64,000 bases of DNA. Source: JBGTFE01 sp041747435. Its GTDB lineage: Bacteria; Acidobacteriota; Blastocatellia; Pyrinomonadales; Pyrinomonadaceae. The stretch covers positions 71,160 to 135,159 of the forward strand of contig JBGTFE010000117.1 of assembly GCA_041747435.1 (NCBI GenBank). Reading direction: 5' to 3'. The position numbers and the translations under genes are program-made. Of the stretch, positions 33,744 to 42,786 are shown one piece after another (within the stretch, counting starts at the first letter, position 1; every line of letters begins with the position of its first letter). The notes under the pieces are model-generated. The model was not told where the DNA came from. It did no database searches and worked only from the letters and a program-made list of their open reading frames with translations.

Positions 33744-34718
33744 ATGACTTATTTTGATTTTAAGAAAAACTACCTATCTTCACTGTCTTCACTGAGAAAA
33801 ATCGCCCTCGTTTTATGCCTTTTGTTGTGGATTTGTATCCCTGCATCGGCAATTCCCGGAATCAATTTCGATTATGACGGAAAATCGGATATCAGCATTT
33901 TCCGCGGCGGCATTTGGTGGGGCTTAAACAGTGAGTCGAATACCGTTTTTGTAATTCACTGGGGTTTGATTTCCGACGTAATCGCGCCGGGCGACTATGA
34001 CGGTGACGGGCTGACCGATCTAACCGTTTTTCGTCCCGATACGGGCGTTTGGTATTCGCGTCGAAGTTCTAACGGGCAGCTTTTTGCGGTTCAATGGGGA
34101 AAAGCGTTTGACCTCGTGGTTCCCGCCGATTATGACGGCGACGGACAAACCGATTTTGCGGTTTTTCGCCCCGATGACGGAGTTTGGTATATTTTGACAA
34201 CTACTTCGGGTTACCGTCCGCGATATTTTAGATGGGGAAAATTCGGTGATACTCCGGTTCCGGCTGATTACGACGGTGATGGAAAGGATGATATTGCCGT
34301 CTATCGCAAAACCGAAGACAATTGGTATATCGTTGATAGTTCAACCGGAATTCCCCGCGTGGTAAATTTTGGTTACGGCGGCTGTTGTATCGGCAGAACG
34401 CCGGTTCCAGCCGATTACACGGGCGATCGCAAAGCCGACCTCGCACATTACAGCCCCGACGGATTTTGGTTTATCAAACGCAGCGAAGATGGTGTTGTGG
34501 TTTCCCGCGAATTCGGAATTATCGGCGATCCGCCGATCCATGCAGTGCCGGGCGATTATGACGGCGATCATAAAACCGATCTGGGAATTTTCCATCGCGG
34601 CAAATGGTATACCTATCGCAGCAGCACCAGCACGCAGGTTAATTATGATTTCGGAGTACCTTTTGACAAACCGCTTCAAAGTATTTATTTCCGAAGCGAT
34701 AATCCCTTTCCCTTTTGA
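33744..34718 (+). CDS. Secreted FG-GAP repeat protein
   Basis: This 324-residue protein is made almost entirely of FG-GAP repeats behind a signal segment (KIALVLCLLLWICIPASA). The ATG at 33744 has GGAG 6 nt upstream. Six repeats carry calcium-type loops: DYDGKSD, DYDGDGLTD, DYDGDGQTD, DYDGDGKDD, DYTGDRKAD and DYDGDHKTD. A single beta-propeller fits. No catalytic domain is attached. It shares the repeat type with the proteins at 2.5 and 5.9 kb, so all three probably have the same export route and location. Confidence 0.85.
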   Translation: MTYFDFKKNYLSSLSSLRKIALVLCLLLWICIPASAIPGINFDYDGKSDISIFRGGIWWGLNSESNTVFVIHWGLISDVIAPGDYDGDGLTDLTVFRPDTGVWYSRRSSNGQLFAVQWGKAFDLVVPADYDGDGQTDFAVFRPDDGVWYILTTTSGYRPRYFRWGKFGDTPVPADYDGDGKDDIAVYRKTEDNWYIVDSSTGIPRVVNFGYGGCCIGRTPVPADYTGDRKADLAHYSPDGFWFIKRSEDGVVVSREFGIIGDPPIHAVPGDYDGDHKTDLGIFHRGKWYTYRSSTSTQVNYDFGVPFDKPLQSIYFRSDNPFPF

Positions 34719-34752
34719 AGTTTGATCTTTAGGGAAAGCTGCGTAATTTTAC

Positions 34753-34784
34753 AAAGAGAGAGAACTTCTGTTTCTCTCTTTTTT
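34753..34784 (+). terminator. Rho-independent terminator after the FG-GAP gene
   Basis: AAAGAGAGA (34753-34761) pairs with TCTCTCTTT (34773-34781), and the T-run continues to 34784. Confidence 0.85.
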
Positions 34785-34814
34785 ATCTTAGTAATTCAAG
34801 CTAGAATCTCATTT

Positions 34815-37340
34815 ATGAAATTTGCGAAATTGCATGTTTTTTGCCTGTTGCTTTTATTTACCCAAATCAATTTCTCCCAGGAAAATCACGCAAAAATTCG
34901 CGCATCGGTTGAAAATCGTGATTATCAATCGGCGATCGCGGAACTGGAAACCCTCGAAAAATCTGACAAAAAATTATTTGAACTAAACAATTACGATTAT
35001 TTGCTCGGCAGACTTCACGAGAAAAACGGAGATCTTGCGCAAGCGGCAGCGGTATTTCATGTCGTTTCGGCTCGCAATTCGATCTTGAAAGAATATGCGT
35101 TGTGGCATCTGTCGCAAATTGCGCGCGCATCCGGAAATCTAATGCTTGAACGAGTTTATTTAAACAGAATTTCAGTTTTTGCGCCGGAAAGCTTATTAAA
35201 AGACGCGATTTCGGCGCGGATCGCGCGAAGCTTTTTTGAAAGCAAGAATTATGATTTGGTCGTGGGTCAATTGTTTGTTGTCAGCGGTAAGAAAGCAAAC
35301 AGCAACGACCAACGGGCGACAAAAGACAATGACCTAACGCGAGAAAATCAACTTCTGCTCGCGCAGGCATATTTGCAGATCGGAAAAACGGGCGAAGCGC
35401 GCGAAATTTTTACAAAATTGGCGGACAATTTATCAAATCCCGCGCAGCCGGACGATTTTGCATTAGCCGCAGCGCGCGTTTTGGACGAGATGGACGGCGG
35501 CTCGGAAAATTTTGGCAAAACCGCGCCGCAATTGACCGAAAACGATCATTTAAAACGCGCCGCGATCTATCATTTCAACCGCGATTTCGCTTTCGCGCGG
35601 CTCCATTTCGAGGCGGTTGTGACGCGTTTCCCCGAAAGCCCTAGCGTCGCATATGCTTTATATCAGATCGGTCGGACGCACGCGCAGGAAAGCAATTTCG
35701 CATCCGCTATCGAATTCTTCGAACGCGTTCAGGCGCAGTTTCCCAGCGATCTGATCGCGCGTGACGCGCTCAATCAAACCGCTTCGGCGTATGCACGGCT
35801 GAATAAATCGACCGAATCCGTTTCGCGTTACAAAAAATTTATCGAAAAATACGCGGACGCCGACAATCTAGAACGCGCATATTTGAATATTATCGATGTT
35901 TTGCGTGACGCGGGCGAGGATACCGAAGTCCTGAATTGGACCGTAAAAACGCAGGAAACTTTTCGCGGAAAACTACCCGAAGCGCTCGCGCTGTTTGCGC
36001 AGGCGCGCATTCGCGTCGCGCAAAACGATTGGCAAAATGCGTTTAATGATTTGAACAAACTTTTGACTCTTTCGGATCTGGGCGGCACGCGTGTTCCCGG
36101 CGGAACGAACAAAGCCGAAGTCACATTTCTCAAAGGCTTCACACTCGAGCAGCAGCAAAAGTTTAGCGAGGCGATCGACGTTTATCTTTCGATTCCGGAC
36201 GGGCGCGGCGAATATTACGGCTGGCGCGCGACGGAAAGATTGCGAGGTTTGGGAAGCGATGAAAAAACAGCGCGTTTTGTTGAAACTAAACTGACGGAAC
36301 TTCGAGCTATTGGCGGAATAAATTCGCCAGACGAGCAAAGAAAAAATTATCAAACGCAATATCGTTTGATAAACGGCGCAACTCTCTTCAATAAAGACGC
36401 AAACTTTTATTTAGGTAAAATCGGGGCATCATATATGTCTTTGCCCGATTATAATTATGTTAAAACGCTTTCCTTTTTTGACCGTGCCGGACAATGTTTT
36501 CGTCCCGAGCCTTCCGGTACCGGCGCACGGGCTGAAGGTTGGGAGAAAAATTATTACGGTCGCTGTGATCTGCGGAGGGAAAATCGTCCGGTTGCGCCGA
36601 AGCGCACGGGACATTTTGTTTTTGCTGAAGAATTGATCTTTCTTGGACTTTATGACGAAGCCGCGCCCGAATTAGCAGTTGCGCTCGGCGCGAAAGATTC
36701 GTTTACAAATTTGGGCAAAGAAGACGCATCTTCGTTGGCAATCGCATTCAAACGCGGTGAAATGGCAAATTTCGCCGTCGCTTTCATCGAACCGCTCTGG
36801 AAAAAAGTTCCGGCGGATTATCAAATCGAATTGATGCCGCGTGAACAGGTCGAATTGCTGTATCCCGCGCCGTATGCCGATTCGCTTTTGAAGCATGCCG
36901 GCGATAGAAATCTCGATCCGCGTTTTATTTTGTCGATAATGCGGCAGGAATCGCGTTATCGCGCCGACGTAAAGTCGTCTGCGGCGGCGCGCGGATTGAT
37001 GCAGTTTATTCCGTCAACTTCGGAAAAGATCGCCGGCGAACTCGGCAAATCGAACTTCAAGCAAGACGCGCTTTACGATCCGCCGACAGCGATCCTTTTC
37101 GGCTCACAGTATTTATCGAATCTTTTCCGCCAATTTCCGGGCGAGGGGCAGGCGGTCGCCGCAAGCTACAATGCCGGCGAAGATAATATGGCGCGCTGGC
37201 TCGCGCGTTCAAAATCAAATGATGCCGACCGATATGTTGCCGAAATCGTCTTTTCGCAAACAAAGGATTATGCCTATAAAGTGATGGCGAATTATCGCGT
37301 TTATCAAATGCTTTACGACGGAAATTTGAAAGCGAAATAA
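34815..37340 (+). CDS. Soluble lytic transglycosylase with TPR domain (Slt70-like)
   Basis: This 841-residue exported enzyme is predicted to cleave peptidoglycan with formation of 1,6-anhydromuramic acid. The ATG at 34815 gives a signal peptide (MKFAKLHVFCLLLLFTQINF, ending FSQE). Tetratricopeptide-like helical repeats fill about 30-680. The SLT catalytic domain follows, with RQESRYRADVKSSAAARGLM (the glutamate of ES is catalytic), QFIPSTS and AASYNAGEDNMARW. It is larger than E. coli Slt (about 620), mainly through extra repeats. A glycine-rich segment near 580 seems poorly conserved. With PBP4 and MurJ it belongs to wall turnover. Confidence 0.9.
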   Translation: MKFAKLHVFCLLLLFTQINFSQENHAKIRASVENRDYQSAIAELETLEKSDKKLFELNNYDYLLGRLHEKNGDLAQAAAVFHVVSARNSILKEYALWHLSQIARASGNLMLERVYLNRISVFAPESLLKDAISARIARSFFESKNYDLVVGQLFVVSGKKANSNDQRATKDNDLTRENQLLLAQAYLQIGKTGEAREIFTKLADNLSNPAQPDDFALAAARVLDEMDGGSENFGKTAPQLTENDHLKRAAIYHFNRDFAFARLHFEAVVTRFPESPSVAYALYQIGRTHAQESNFASAIEFFERVQAQFPSDLIARDALNQTASAYARLNKSTESVSRYKKFIEKYADADNLERAYLNIIDVLRDAGEDTEVLNWTVKTQETFRGKLPEALALFAQARIRVAQNDWQNAFNDLNKLLTLSDLGGTRVPGGTNKAEVTFLKGFTLEQQQKFSEAIDVYLSIPDGRGEYYGWRATERLRGLGSDEKTARFVETKLTELRAIGGINSPDEQRKNYQTQYRLINGATLFNKDANFYLGKIGASYMSLPDYNYVKTLSFFDRAGQCFRPEPSGTGARAEGWEKNYYGRCDLRRENRPVAPKRTGHFVFAEELIFLGLYDEAAPELAVALGAKDSFTNLGKEDASSLAIAFKRGEMANFAVAFIEPLWKKVPADYQIELMPREQVELLYPAPYADSLLKHAGDRNLDPRFILSIMRQESRYRADVKSSAAARGLMQFIPSTSEKIAGELGKSNFKQDALYDPPTAILFGSQYLSNLFRQFPGEGQAVAASYNAGEDNMARWLARSKSNDADRYVAEIVFSQTKDYAYKVMANYRVYQMLYDGNLKAK

Positions 37341-37393
37341 TCGCGCCAGTCGTTTTATTTCTAAGTTTGTTCTATTATTTCAACAGAAATTTT

Positions 37394-38278
37394 ATGCGTT
37401 ATTCGATCATCTTCTTGTCATTTATTCTTCTTTTTAACGCGTGTTCGAAATCGCCACCGAGCGACCCGACCGAAGTTAAACGTTACAATCTAAAAGGAAA
37501 AGTCGTCTCAGTTGACCGCGCCGCGAAGACGGCGACGATAGCGCACGAAGAAATTCCGGGCTATATGTCGGCGATGACGATGGATTTTTCCATCCGTGCC
37601 GATTGGGTTTGGGACGATCTGACGAAAGACTCGGAAATTCACGCCGAGCTTGTCGTGGACGAAAAGGACAAAGACGGTTATTGGCTCGAAAACATAGGCA
37701 TCGTCGCCGCGCCGAATCCAAATATTCCTGCGCCGACGCCAAACCAAAATTTCGCTCAAATCGGTCAGGAAATTCCAAATTTCACTCTCATAAACCAGGA
37801 CGGCAAGCGGTTTTCGATAAAGGATTACCGCGGTAAGGCTTTGGCGATCACGTTTATTTATACAAAATGTCCGCTGCCCGAATTTTGTATTCTGATGTCG
37901 CGAAATTTCTCTGATCTGGCAATTCAATTAAACGGTTCCGCCGAGTTAAAAGACAAAATTCGTCTTTTGAGCATTTCGTTTGACCCAAGGATCGACACGC
38001 CCGCGGAATTGAAAAAATACGGGATCGGCTATCTCGGCAATCCCGCGAAACCGGACTTTACCGTTTGGCAGCTTGCGGTCGGCTCGGAAAAGGAAGTTAA
38101 GGAAGTTGCCGACTTTTTTGGTTTGCGTTACGAGGTGGATCAAAACGATAAGACGCAATTTAATCATTCTCTCCGCACCGCCGTTATCGCGCCTGACGGC
38201 AGAGTTACAAAGATCTTCGCCGGAAAAGAATGGACGCCAAATGATTTGCTGAGAGAATTGGAGCTGACTTTGAAATAA
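37394..38278 (+). CDS. SCO1/SenC-type copper protein with N-terminal CusF-like domain, lipoprotein
   Basis: This membrane-anchored protein of 294 residues starts at the ATG at 37394. The lipobox FNACS puts the lipidated cysteine near residue 17. A copper-binding domain of the CusF type (GKVVSVDRAAKTATIAHEEI then YMSAMTMDF) precedes a thioredoxin-like SCO domain. The SCO copper site is TKCPLPEFC (two cysteines with five residues between, a common bacterial variant) plus the histidine of FNHSLRT. SCO proteins deliver copper to cytochrome c oxidase. The fused domain may supply or hold the metal. Confidence 0.9.
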   Translation: MRYSIIFLSFILLFNACSKSPPSDPTEVKRYNLKGKVVSVDRAAKTATIAHEEIPGYMSAMTMDFSIRADWVWDDLTKDSEIHAELVVDEKDKDGYWLENIGIVAAPNPNIPAPTPNQNFAQIGQEIPNFTLINQDGKRFSIKDYRGKALAITFIYTKCPLPEFCILMSRNFSDLAIQLNGSAELKDKIRLLSISFDPRIDTPAELKKYGIGYLGNPAKPDFTVWQLAVGSEKEVKEVADFFGLRYEVDQNDKTQFNHSLRTAVIAPDGRVTKIFAGKEWTPNDLLRELELTLK

Positions 38279-38303
38279 TTACGTTAAATTAATTAAACGT
38301 AAT
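38278..38303 (+). terminator. Hairpin after the SCO gene
   Basis: ATTACGTT (38278-38285) and AACGTAAT (38296-38303) form an 8-bp stem with a 10-nt AT loop overlapping the end of the stop codon. No long T-run follows, so it may be a stability hairpin rather than a true terminator. Confidence 0.45.
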
Positions 38304-38442
38304 TGTTACTCTGTAAGGAGATATAAGGCAATAATTCATTGACTTTCCAATAAAGAGTGAAGTATAAACAATTCGGTTCAATATATAGTTCACTGTTCTA
38401 AATTGGCGTTGTAAATCAGATTTTTTTGTAATCTTTTATAGT

Positions 38443-39114
38443 ATGAGAGAATGTCCCAAGTGTAATCAGGTATTTCTGGATGAATATCAATACTGTTTGA
38501 CAGACGGTTCGAAGCTTGAAAATGTTATGGATATTAATTTGATTATCGAAGATTTCAGCTCTGCTCCAACCGAAGTAATTCCCGCTCGACAAATAATCTC
38601 AAACGATTTACCGAAATCTCAATTAACGAATCAATTCAGAGAAAATGTCTCTCCGCTTAATAAAAATAAAAGGTGGCTTTATTTGTTAAGCGGAATTTTG
38701 ACTATTACCGCAATCGCAATCGGTTATTTGCTTTATAAACCGACGGTTTCCGAAATGCCGAAAATCGTTCTTAACCCGAGCGGCAGATGGAAAGGTGAGT
38801 GGTCTTCACCGAACGGCAATCTTTATCAAGCTGACGTGAATTTGAATGACGAAGAAGTAAATAAACTTAGCGGTCAGATAGTTTATACATTGAAAGAGTC
38901 AAAAACGCGAGCAAAAGACAAAATCGGTTCGATGGCAATTGAGCATGTTGAAGGCACATTTGATCCAATGACGCGCCTTCTCCAAGTCAGAGGCGTGAAG
39001 AAAGACGATCCGCAAAATATTATAATTCTGGACAAATATCAATTGACTTTATCCGAAGATAATCAGACTCTCATTGGAAACAGTTTAAACGGTCGGCTCA
39101 TCTTAAAGCGTTAA
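38443..39114 (+). CDS. Zinc-ribbon membrane protein of unknown function
   Basis: This 223-residue protein begins MRECPKCNQVFLDEYQYCLT, a short ribbon with a CxxC pair and a third cysteine, a layout common at the N-terminus of membrane-anchored proteins in this group. A single transmembrane helix (WLYLLSGILTITAIAIGYLL) at about 77-97 separates it from a C-terminal beta-rich domain (GRWKGEWSSPNGNLYQADVN) that looks lipocalin-like. The role is unknown; sensing or scaffolding is possible. It is followed after 27 bp by an attC-like repeat that also follows the gene at 42221. Confidence 0.65.
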   Translation: MRECPKCNQVFLDEYQYCLTDGSKLENVMDINLIIEDFSSAPTEVIPARQIISNDLPKSQLTNQFRENVSPLNKNKRWLYLLSGILTITAIAIGYLLYKPTVSEMPKIVLNPSGRWKGEWSSPNGNLYQADVNLNDEEVNKLSGQIVYTLKESKTRAKDKIGSMAIEHVEGTFDPMTRLLQVRGVKKDDPQNIIILDKYQLTLSEDNQTLIGNSLNGRLILKR

Positions 39115-39141
39115 GCGTTTCCGTACTAAAGATGAAGGAAA

Positions 39142-39243
39142 CGCCGAACAATTGAATGGACGTGAGCGCGAAACAGCGACTTTGTTATCAACGGCTTTTG
39201 GTGCTCGAAGTTGTGCGTAATAGGTTTCGCCCTACGTCATCTC
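39142..39243 (+). repeat. attC-like repeat, copy 1
   Basis: CGCCGAACAATTGAATGGAC and the following 19 bases match 42701-42739 (CGCCTAACAATTCAGTGGGC) at 30 of 39 positions. A second block of similarity ends both (TTTC, seven variable bases, GTCATCTC). It follows the stop of the zinc-ribbon gene. The rest of the gap to 39453 holds a degenerate stretch without a supported gene. Confidence 0.5.
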
Positions 39244-39452
39244 CGCAGTTGTGCCGTCGCGAAAGCCGAAGAAGTGTACCATTCCGAAATCTTCGGCAAA
39301 AAGGATTGGATTTCGGCTGGTTTGAAGAAGTTTTTTTAACCTGGTTTTTCGATAATCAGAGCAAGCGTTTTGAGTTTGCACACTTAGTTTGTCCACTTAA
39401 AAACACGCTGAAGAGGCAAACTCAAAACCGGCATTTGCCCAAAATCACGGTG

Positions 39453-39998
39453 TTAGAATTCGACCACAATGCGCGTGGCTTGTTCCGTTCCGGTGCCGGT
39501 GAAAACTACGTTCCCGTCGGCATCGAAGATTTCAACCTGCAACTGACCGCTCCAACTGGTGCCGCGCTGATTCAAGGTTGCATTGTGCCGGATTTTCGCT
39601 TCGCCTTGATAATTTCCGTCAGCGTCGTAAAAAAGCTGTATAAAAGTAAAGGCGTAACTGCGGCTGCCCGTTTTTTCCCATGCACCGTGTCCGGCTGTCG
39701 CTATGGGCGGAACTCCCGGAGGCGCGTTCAGAATGATGTCGCCCTGCGCCGAAGCGATTAATCCGCCGTCTTTGTTAAAGGTGATCAGACCTATGAAAGA
39801 CGGCGCGCCGCCCGGAGGATTTACAGTTACGCGCCACGAACCCGTTATATCGCCGAATTGCTGAAGGGCAGACTGTTGGGAAAGTTTGTCAAGCTGTTCG
39901 CCCGATTGAGCGAATACAACTGTCGTTTGCAGAGCGAGAAGCCCCGCCACAAATAAAACCGCGAATATTGTTTTTACGTTCATTTTTTTTATGTTCAT
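39453..39998 (-). CDS. Secreted lipocalin-like hypothetical protein
   Basis: This 181-residue protein has AAGGAG 7 nt before the ATG at 39998 and a signal peptide (VKTIFAVLFVAGLLALQTTV, cut near VFAQS). The mature part has a short helix (SGEQLDKLSQQSALQQF) and then a beta-rich domain starting GDITGSWRVTVNPPGG, a GxW-type opening seen in lipocalin-like domains. No enzymatic residues are evident. The function is unknown. Confidence 0.65.
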   Translation of the reverse strand: MNIKKMNVKTIFAVLFVAGLLALQTTVVFAQSGEQLDKLSQQSALQQFGDITGSWRVTVNPPGGAPSFIGLITFNKDGGLIASAQGDIILNAPPGVPPIATAGHGAWEKTGSRSYAFTFIQLFYDADGNYQGEAKIRHNATLNQRGTSWSGQLQVEIFDADGNVVFTGTGTEQATRIVVEF

Positions 39999-40208
39999 TT
40001 TTTTCTCCTTAATTTTTTTTCAAAGTTTTTTCTTTGTCAGAGCCGGTCAAGTTTGCTTGAAAAATTTTCTCTTCCGGCGATTGTTTGTTAAAATTGACGA
40101 ATTGCAGCGTCAATTAAGAAATTTGCGACATCGCCAGAATCGCTCGAAGGCTTTTAAAAAGTCTTAAATCGGGCGATAAATTTTTCTAAATTTTTTTAAA
40201 ACAGTTCA

Positions 40209-42116
40209 ATGAACGCCGAAAGGAAAAAAATTCTTTGCTTTGCCGAGTTTGAGCTTGACGGCGGAAAGCGTCGGCTGTCGCGCGCCGGCGAACCGCTCGC
40301 GCTTAACGCGAAGGCTTTTGATTTACTGGTTTTCTTAGCGGAAAACGCCGGACGAATCATTTCAAAGGAAGAAATTCTGAACGCCGTTTGGGAAAATCAA
40401 TTTGTTGAGGAAGCAAATCTGGCAGTGCAGATTTCGACTTTAAGAAAAGTGCTGGGCGAGCGCACGGACGCGCCTCGTTTTTTGGCGACGATTCCGGGCA
40501 AGGGTTATAAATTTATCGGCGACGTTCAAAACGCCGATGAAAATGACAGTATCGAAAGGCGCGGATCCGGGCGCGGCGCGGCGGACGAAACCGAAGAATC
40601 GCCGCCTGCGGATGCCGAACAATTTCTAAAAAGAAAGCTGCAAAATCGAAAAGCGGTTTTTGCTCTCGCCGGTTTGGGTTTGCTGGTTTTAATCGGTTTT
40701 GTCGGTTTCAGGTATTTTAACGCCGTGTCGAAAACGCCGATCAATTCAATCGCCGTTCTGCCATTTATCAATCAAAGCGGCGACGCAACCACCGAATATT
40801 TGAGCGACGGGTTGGCGGAGAGCGTGATTTATTCGCTTTCGCAAATTTCTGAATTGCGTGTGATGTCGCGCAATTCGTCGTTTCGTTACAAAGGCAAAGA
40901 AACGGACGCGAAAACCGTCGGCGGCGAATTAAACGCGCAGGCGATTCTGACCGGTCGTATCGTTCAAATCGGCGATACTTTGTCAGTCAGCGTGGAGCTC
41001 GTTTCAGCGAACGATAATTCCGTGATTTGGGGCGAGCGATTCACCCGTCAGATGTCCGATGTCGAAAAACTGCAAACCGACATCGCTCAAGCCGCATTGC
41101 AAAAGATGCGGCTCAACCTTTCCGGCGCGGACGAGCGACGCTTCAAAAAATCGCAAACCGACGACCCCGAAGCCTATCAACTTTATTTGACCGGACGCTA
41201 TCATTTGAACCGTCTGACCGACGAAGGCTTTTTGAAAGGTCTGGACTATTTCGGACAAGCGATACATAAAGACCCGAACTACGCGCTGGCGTATGTCGGG
41301 TTGGCGGATGCTTACAATATACTGAGCGGCTGGAACGCGATTTCGCCAAAAGAAGGTTTCCCGAAAGCGCGAGCGGCGGCGACGAAGGCGTTGGAGATTG
41401 ACGACGAATTGGCGGAGGCGCACACCGCGCTCGGAACCGTCAAACACTTTTACGATTGGGATTGGCAGGGCGCGGAGCGGGAATTCAAGCGAGCCATCGA
41501 GATTAACCCGAATTACGCCGACGCTCATAAAATGTATGCCTTTTACTTGTCGGCGATGGGACGCTTTGACGAAGCTCTCGCGGAAATGAAACGCGCCCAG
41601 GAACTCGATCCGCTTTCGCTGGAAAAAATCGCGGGCGCGGGCGACATACTTCGCTACCAACGCCAATACGATCAAGCGATAGAGAAATATCAAAAGGCAC
41701 TCGAAATGGACTCAAACTCCGGCTTTGCACATTGGGCAATCGGGAACGCATACGTTAATCAAGGAATGTATCTCGAAGCCATTGCCGAATATCAAAAGGC
41801 GATACCTTTATCGGGAGACTCGCCCGACGAACCGGCATCTCTCGGATACGCCTTCGCCCTGTCTGGAAAAGGAAAAGAGGCGTTTCAGATTATTGACGAT
41901 TTGAAGCGGCGGTCAAAGGAAAGCTACATTCCGCCGACGCTGATTGCAATGGTTTATGCCGGACTTGGGGAGAACGAGCAAGCCTTCGAGTGGCTCGACA
42001 AGGCTTATGACGGACAAGATTCCAATTTGGTTTATCTCAAAGTAGATCCGATGTTCGATAATCTTCGCTCAGACCCGCGATACGCGAATCTGTGGCGGCG
42101 CGTCGGGTTGCCCTGA
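40209..42116 (+). CDS. Membrane-bound winged-helix regulator with TolB-like and TPR domains (CadC-like)
   Basis: This 635-residue protein has an N-terminal OmpR/CadC-type winged helix (about 5-105: GKRRLSRAGEPLALNAKAFD and RTDAPRFLATIPGKGYKFIG). A linker and one transmembrane helix follow (KAVFALAGLGLLVLIGFVGF, about 150-170). Outside the membrane, a FlgO/TolB N-terminal-like domain (INSIAVLPFINQSGD) is followed by about eight TPRs to the C-terminus. The layout implies DNA binding in the cytoplasm controlled by a periplasmic protein-binding domain. This class is abundant in Acidobacteriota. Targets are unknown; the next gene on the strand is the SnoaL-like cassette. Confidence 0.87.
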   Translation: MNAERKKILCFAEFELDGGKRRLSRAGEPLALNAKAFDLLVFLAENAGRIISKEEILNAVWENQFVEEANLAVQISTLRKVLGERTDAPRFLATIPGKGYKFIGDVQNADENDSIERRGSGRGAADETEESPPADAEQFLKRKLQNRKAVFALAGLGLLVLIGFVGFRYFNAVSKTPINSIAVLPFINQSGDATTEYLSDGLAESVIYSLSQISELRVMSRNSSFRYKGKETDAKTVGGELNAQAILTGRIVQIGDTLSVSVELVSANDNSVIWGERFTRQMSDVEKLQTDIAQAALQKMRLNLSGADERRFKKSQTDDPEAYQLYLTGRYHLNRLTDEGFLKGLDYFGQAIHKDPNYALAYVGLADAYNILSGWNAISPKEGFPKARAAATKALEIDDELAEAHTALGTVKHFYDWDWQGAEREFKRAIEINPNYADAHKMYAFYLSAMGRFDEALAEMKRAQELDPLSLEKIAGAGDILRYQRQYDQAIEKYQKALEMDSNSGFAHWAIGNAYVNQGMYLEAIAEYQKAIPLSGDSPDEPASLGYAFALSGKGKEAFQIIDDLKRRSKESYIPPTLIAMVYAGLGENEQAFEWLDKAYDGQDSNLVYLKVDPMFDNLRSDPRYANLWRRVGLP

Positions 42117-42152
42117 TAAATGTTCAAAGTAAAGGCATTATGCATCTCAATC

Positions 42153-42162
42153 GTTAGGCGGC
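42153..42162 (+). other. Left core site GTTAGGCGGC
   Basis: GTTAGGC fits the integron core consensus GTTRRRY. The 10-mer GTTAGGCGGC is the exact complement of GCCGCCTAAC at 42699-42708, just after the next gene. It lies 59 bp before the start codon, where a gene cassette boundary would be expected. Confidence 0.5.
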
Positions 42163-42220
42163 AGAGTTGAGCATCCGGTTAAAAGCAGTAGCATAAACAT
42201 CAACACGAGAGGAGACACTA

Positions 42221-42694
42221 ATGAAAAGAATTTTCGGTTTTGCAATATTGATAGTGGTCGTAATGTCTTTGACCTACAATGGCAAAGCAGCAAGCGACAA
42301 AAAGGTAATCGAGAAGTTCTTTGCTGCTTGGAACTCAAATGATGCGGATAAGGCGGCGGCTTATTTTAGCGAGGATGCGGTGTATGAGGACGTAGCCGCA
42401 GGTCAGATTAAACGTGGAAGAGCCGAAGTGCGCGAATGGGTCGAAGGAGCAGTTGTTGCCGTTGAAAATTTTAAACTCGAGATCGTAAGCAGTTCCTTTC
42501 ACAAAGGACACGGTGTGGTGGAATGGGTCTGGAGCGGCACCGATAAAGGACTGCTCAAAACCGGGAAGAAATTTTCTGTTCGTGGCGTTAGCGTCTATGA
42601 GATACGTGGAGGAAAAATCTCACGTTACAAGGAGTTCTACGATTTCGCCACGGTCATGAGACAAGTTGGGTTGCTGCCAGCCGAAAAGGAGTGA
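42221..42694 (+). CDS. SnoaL/NTF2-like protein, exported, possible cassette gene
   Basis: This 157-residue protein is preceded by GAGAGGAG 6 nt before the ATG. A signal peptide (MKRIFGFAILIVVVMSLTYN) is followed by an NTF2-like alpha+beta cone: KKVIEKFFAAWNSNDADKAA, then YFSEDAVYED and EFYDFATVMRQVG. This fold binds small hydrophobic molecules or has isomerase or hydrolase activity in relatives such as SnoaL and limonene epoxide hydrolase. The substrate is unknown. The gene is bracketed by GTTAGGCGGC and GCCGCCTAAC, and an attC-like repeat begins 6 bp after its stop. Confidence 0.78.
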   Translation: MKRIFGFAILIVVVMSLTYNGKAASDKKVIEKFFAAWNSNDADKAAAYFSEDAVYEDVAAGQIKRGRAEVREWVEGAVVAVENFKLEIVSSSFHKGHGVVEWVWSGTDKGLLKTGKKFSVRGVSVYEIRGGKISRYKEFYDFATVMRQVGLLPAEKE

Positions 42695-42698
42695 GCAA

Positions 42699-42786
42699 GC
42701 CGCCTAACAATTCAGTGGGCGTAAGAGCAAAACACGGACGCTGTTTCGTTTGCGATCTTGCGCGGTGTTTCACACCAAGTCATCTC
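42699..42786 (+). repeat. attC-like repeat, copy 2, with right core site
   Basis: GCCGCCTAACAATTCAGTGG opens the element. GCCTAAC fits the RYYYAAC core of an attC site, and the following AATTC is a usual spacer. The element is related to 39142-39243. A matching GTTRRRY core at its far end is not visible, so it may be incomplete. Confidence 0.5.

Noticed and set aside
39156..39761. Plus-strand open frame of about 200 residues
   Set aside because: It runs antisense through the signal-peptide-bearing gene at 39453-39998, which has a proper ribosome-binding site. The other half covers the attC-like repeat.
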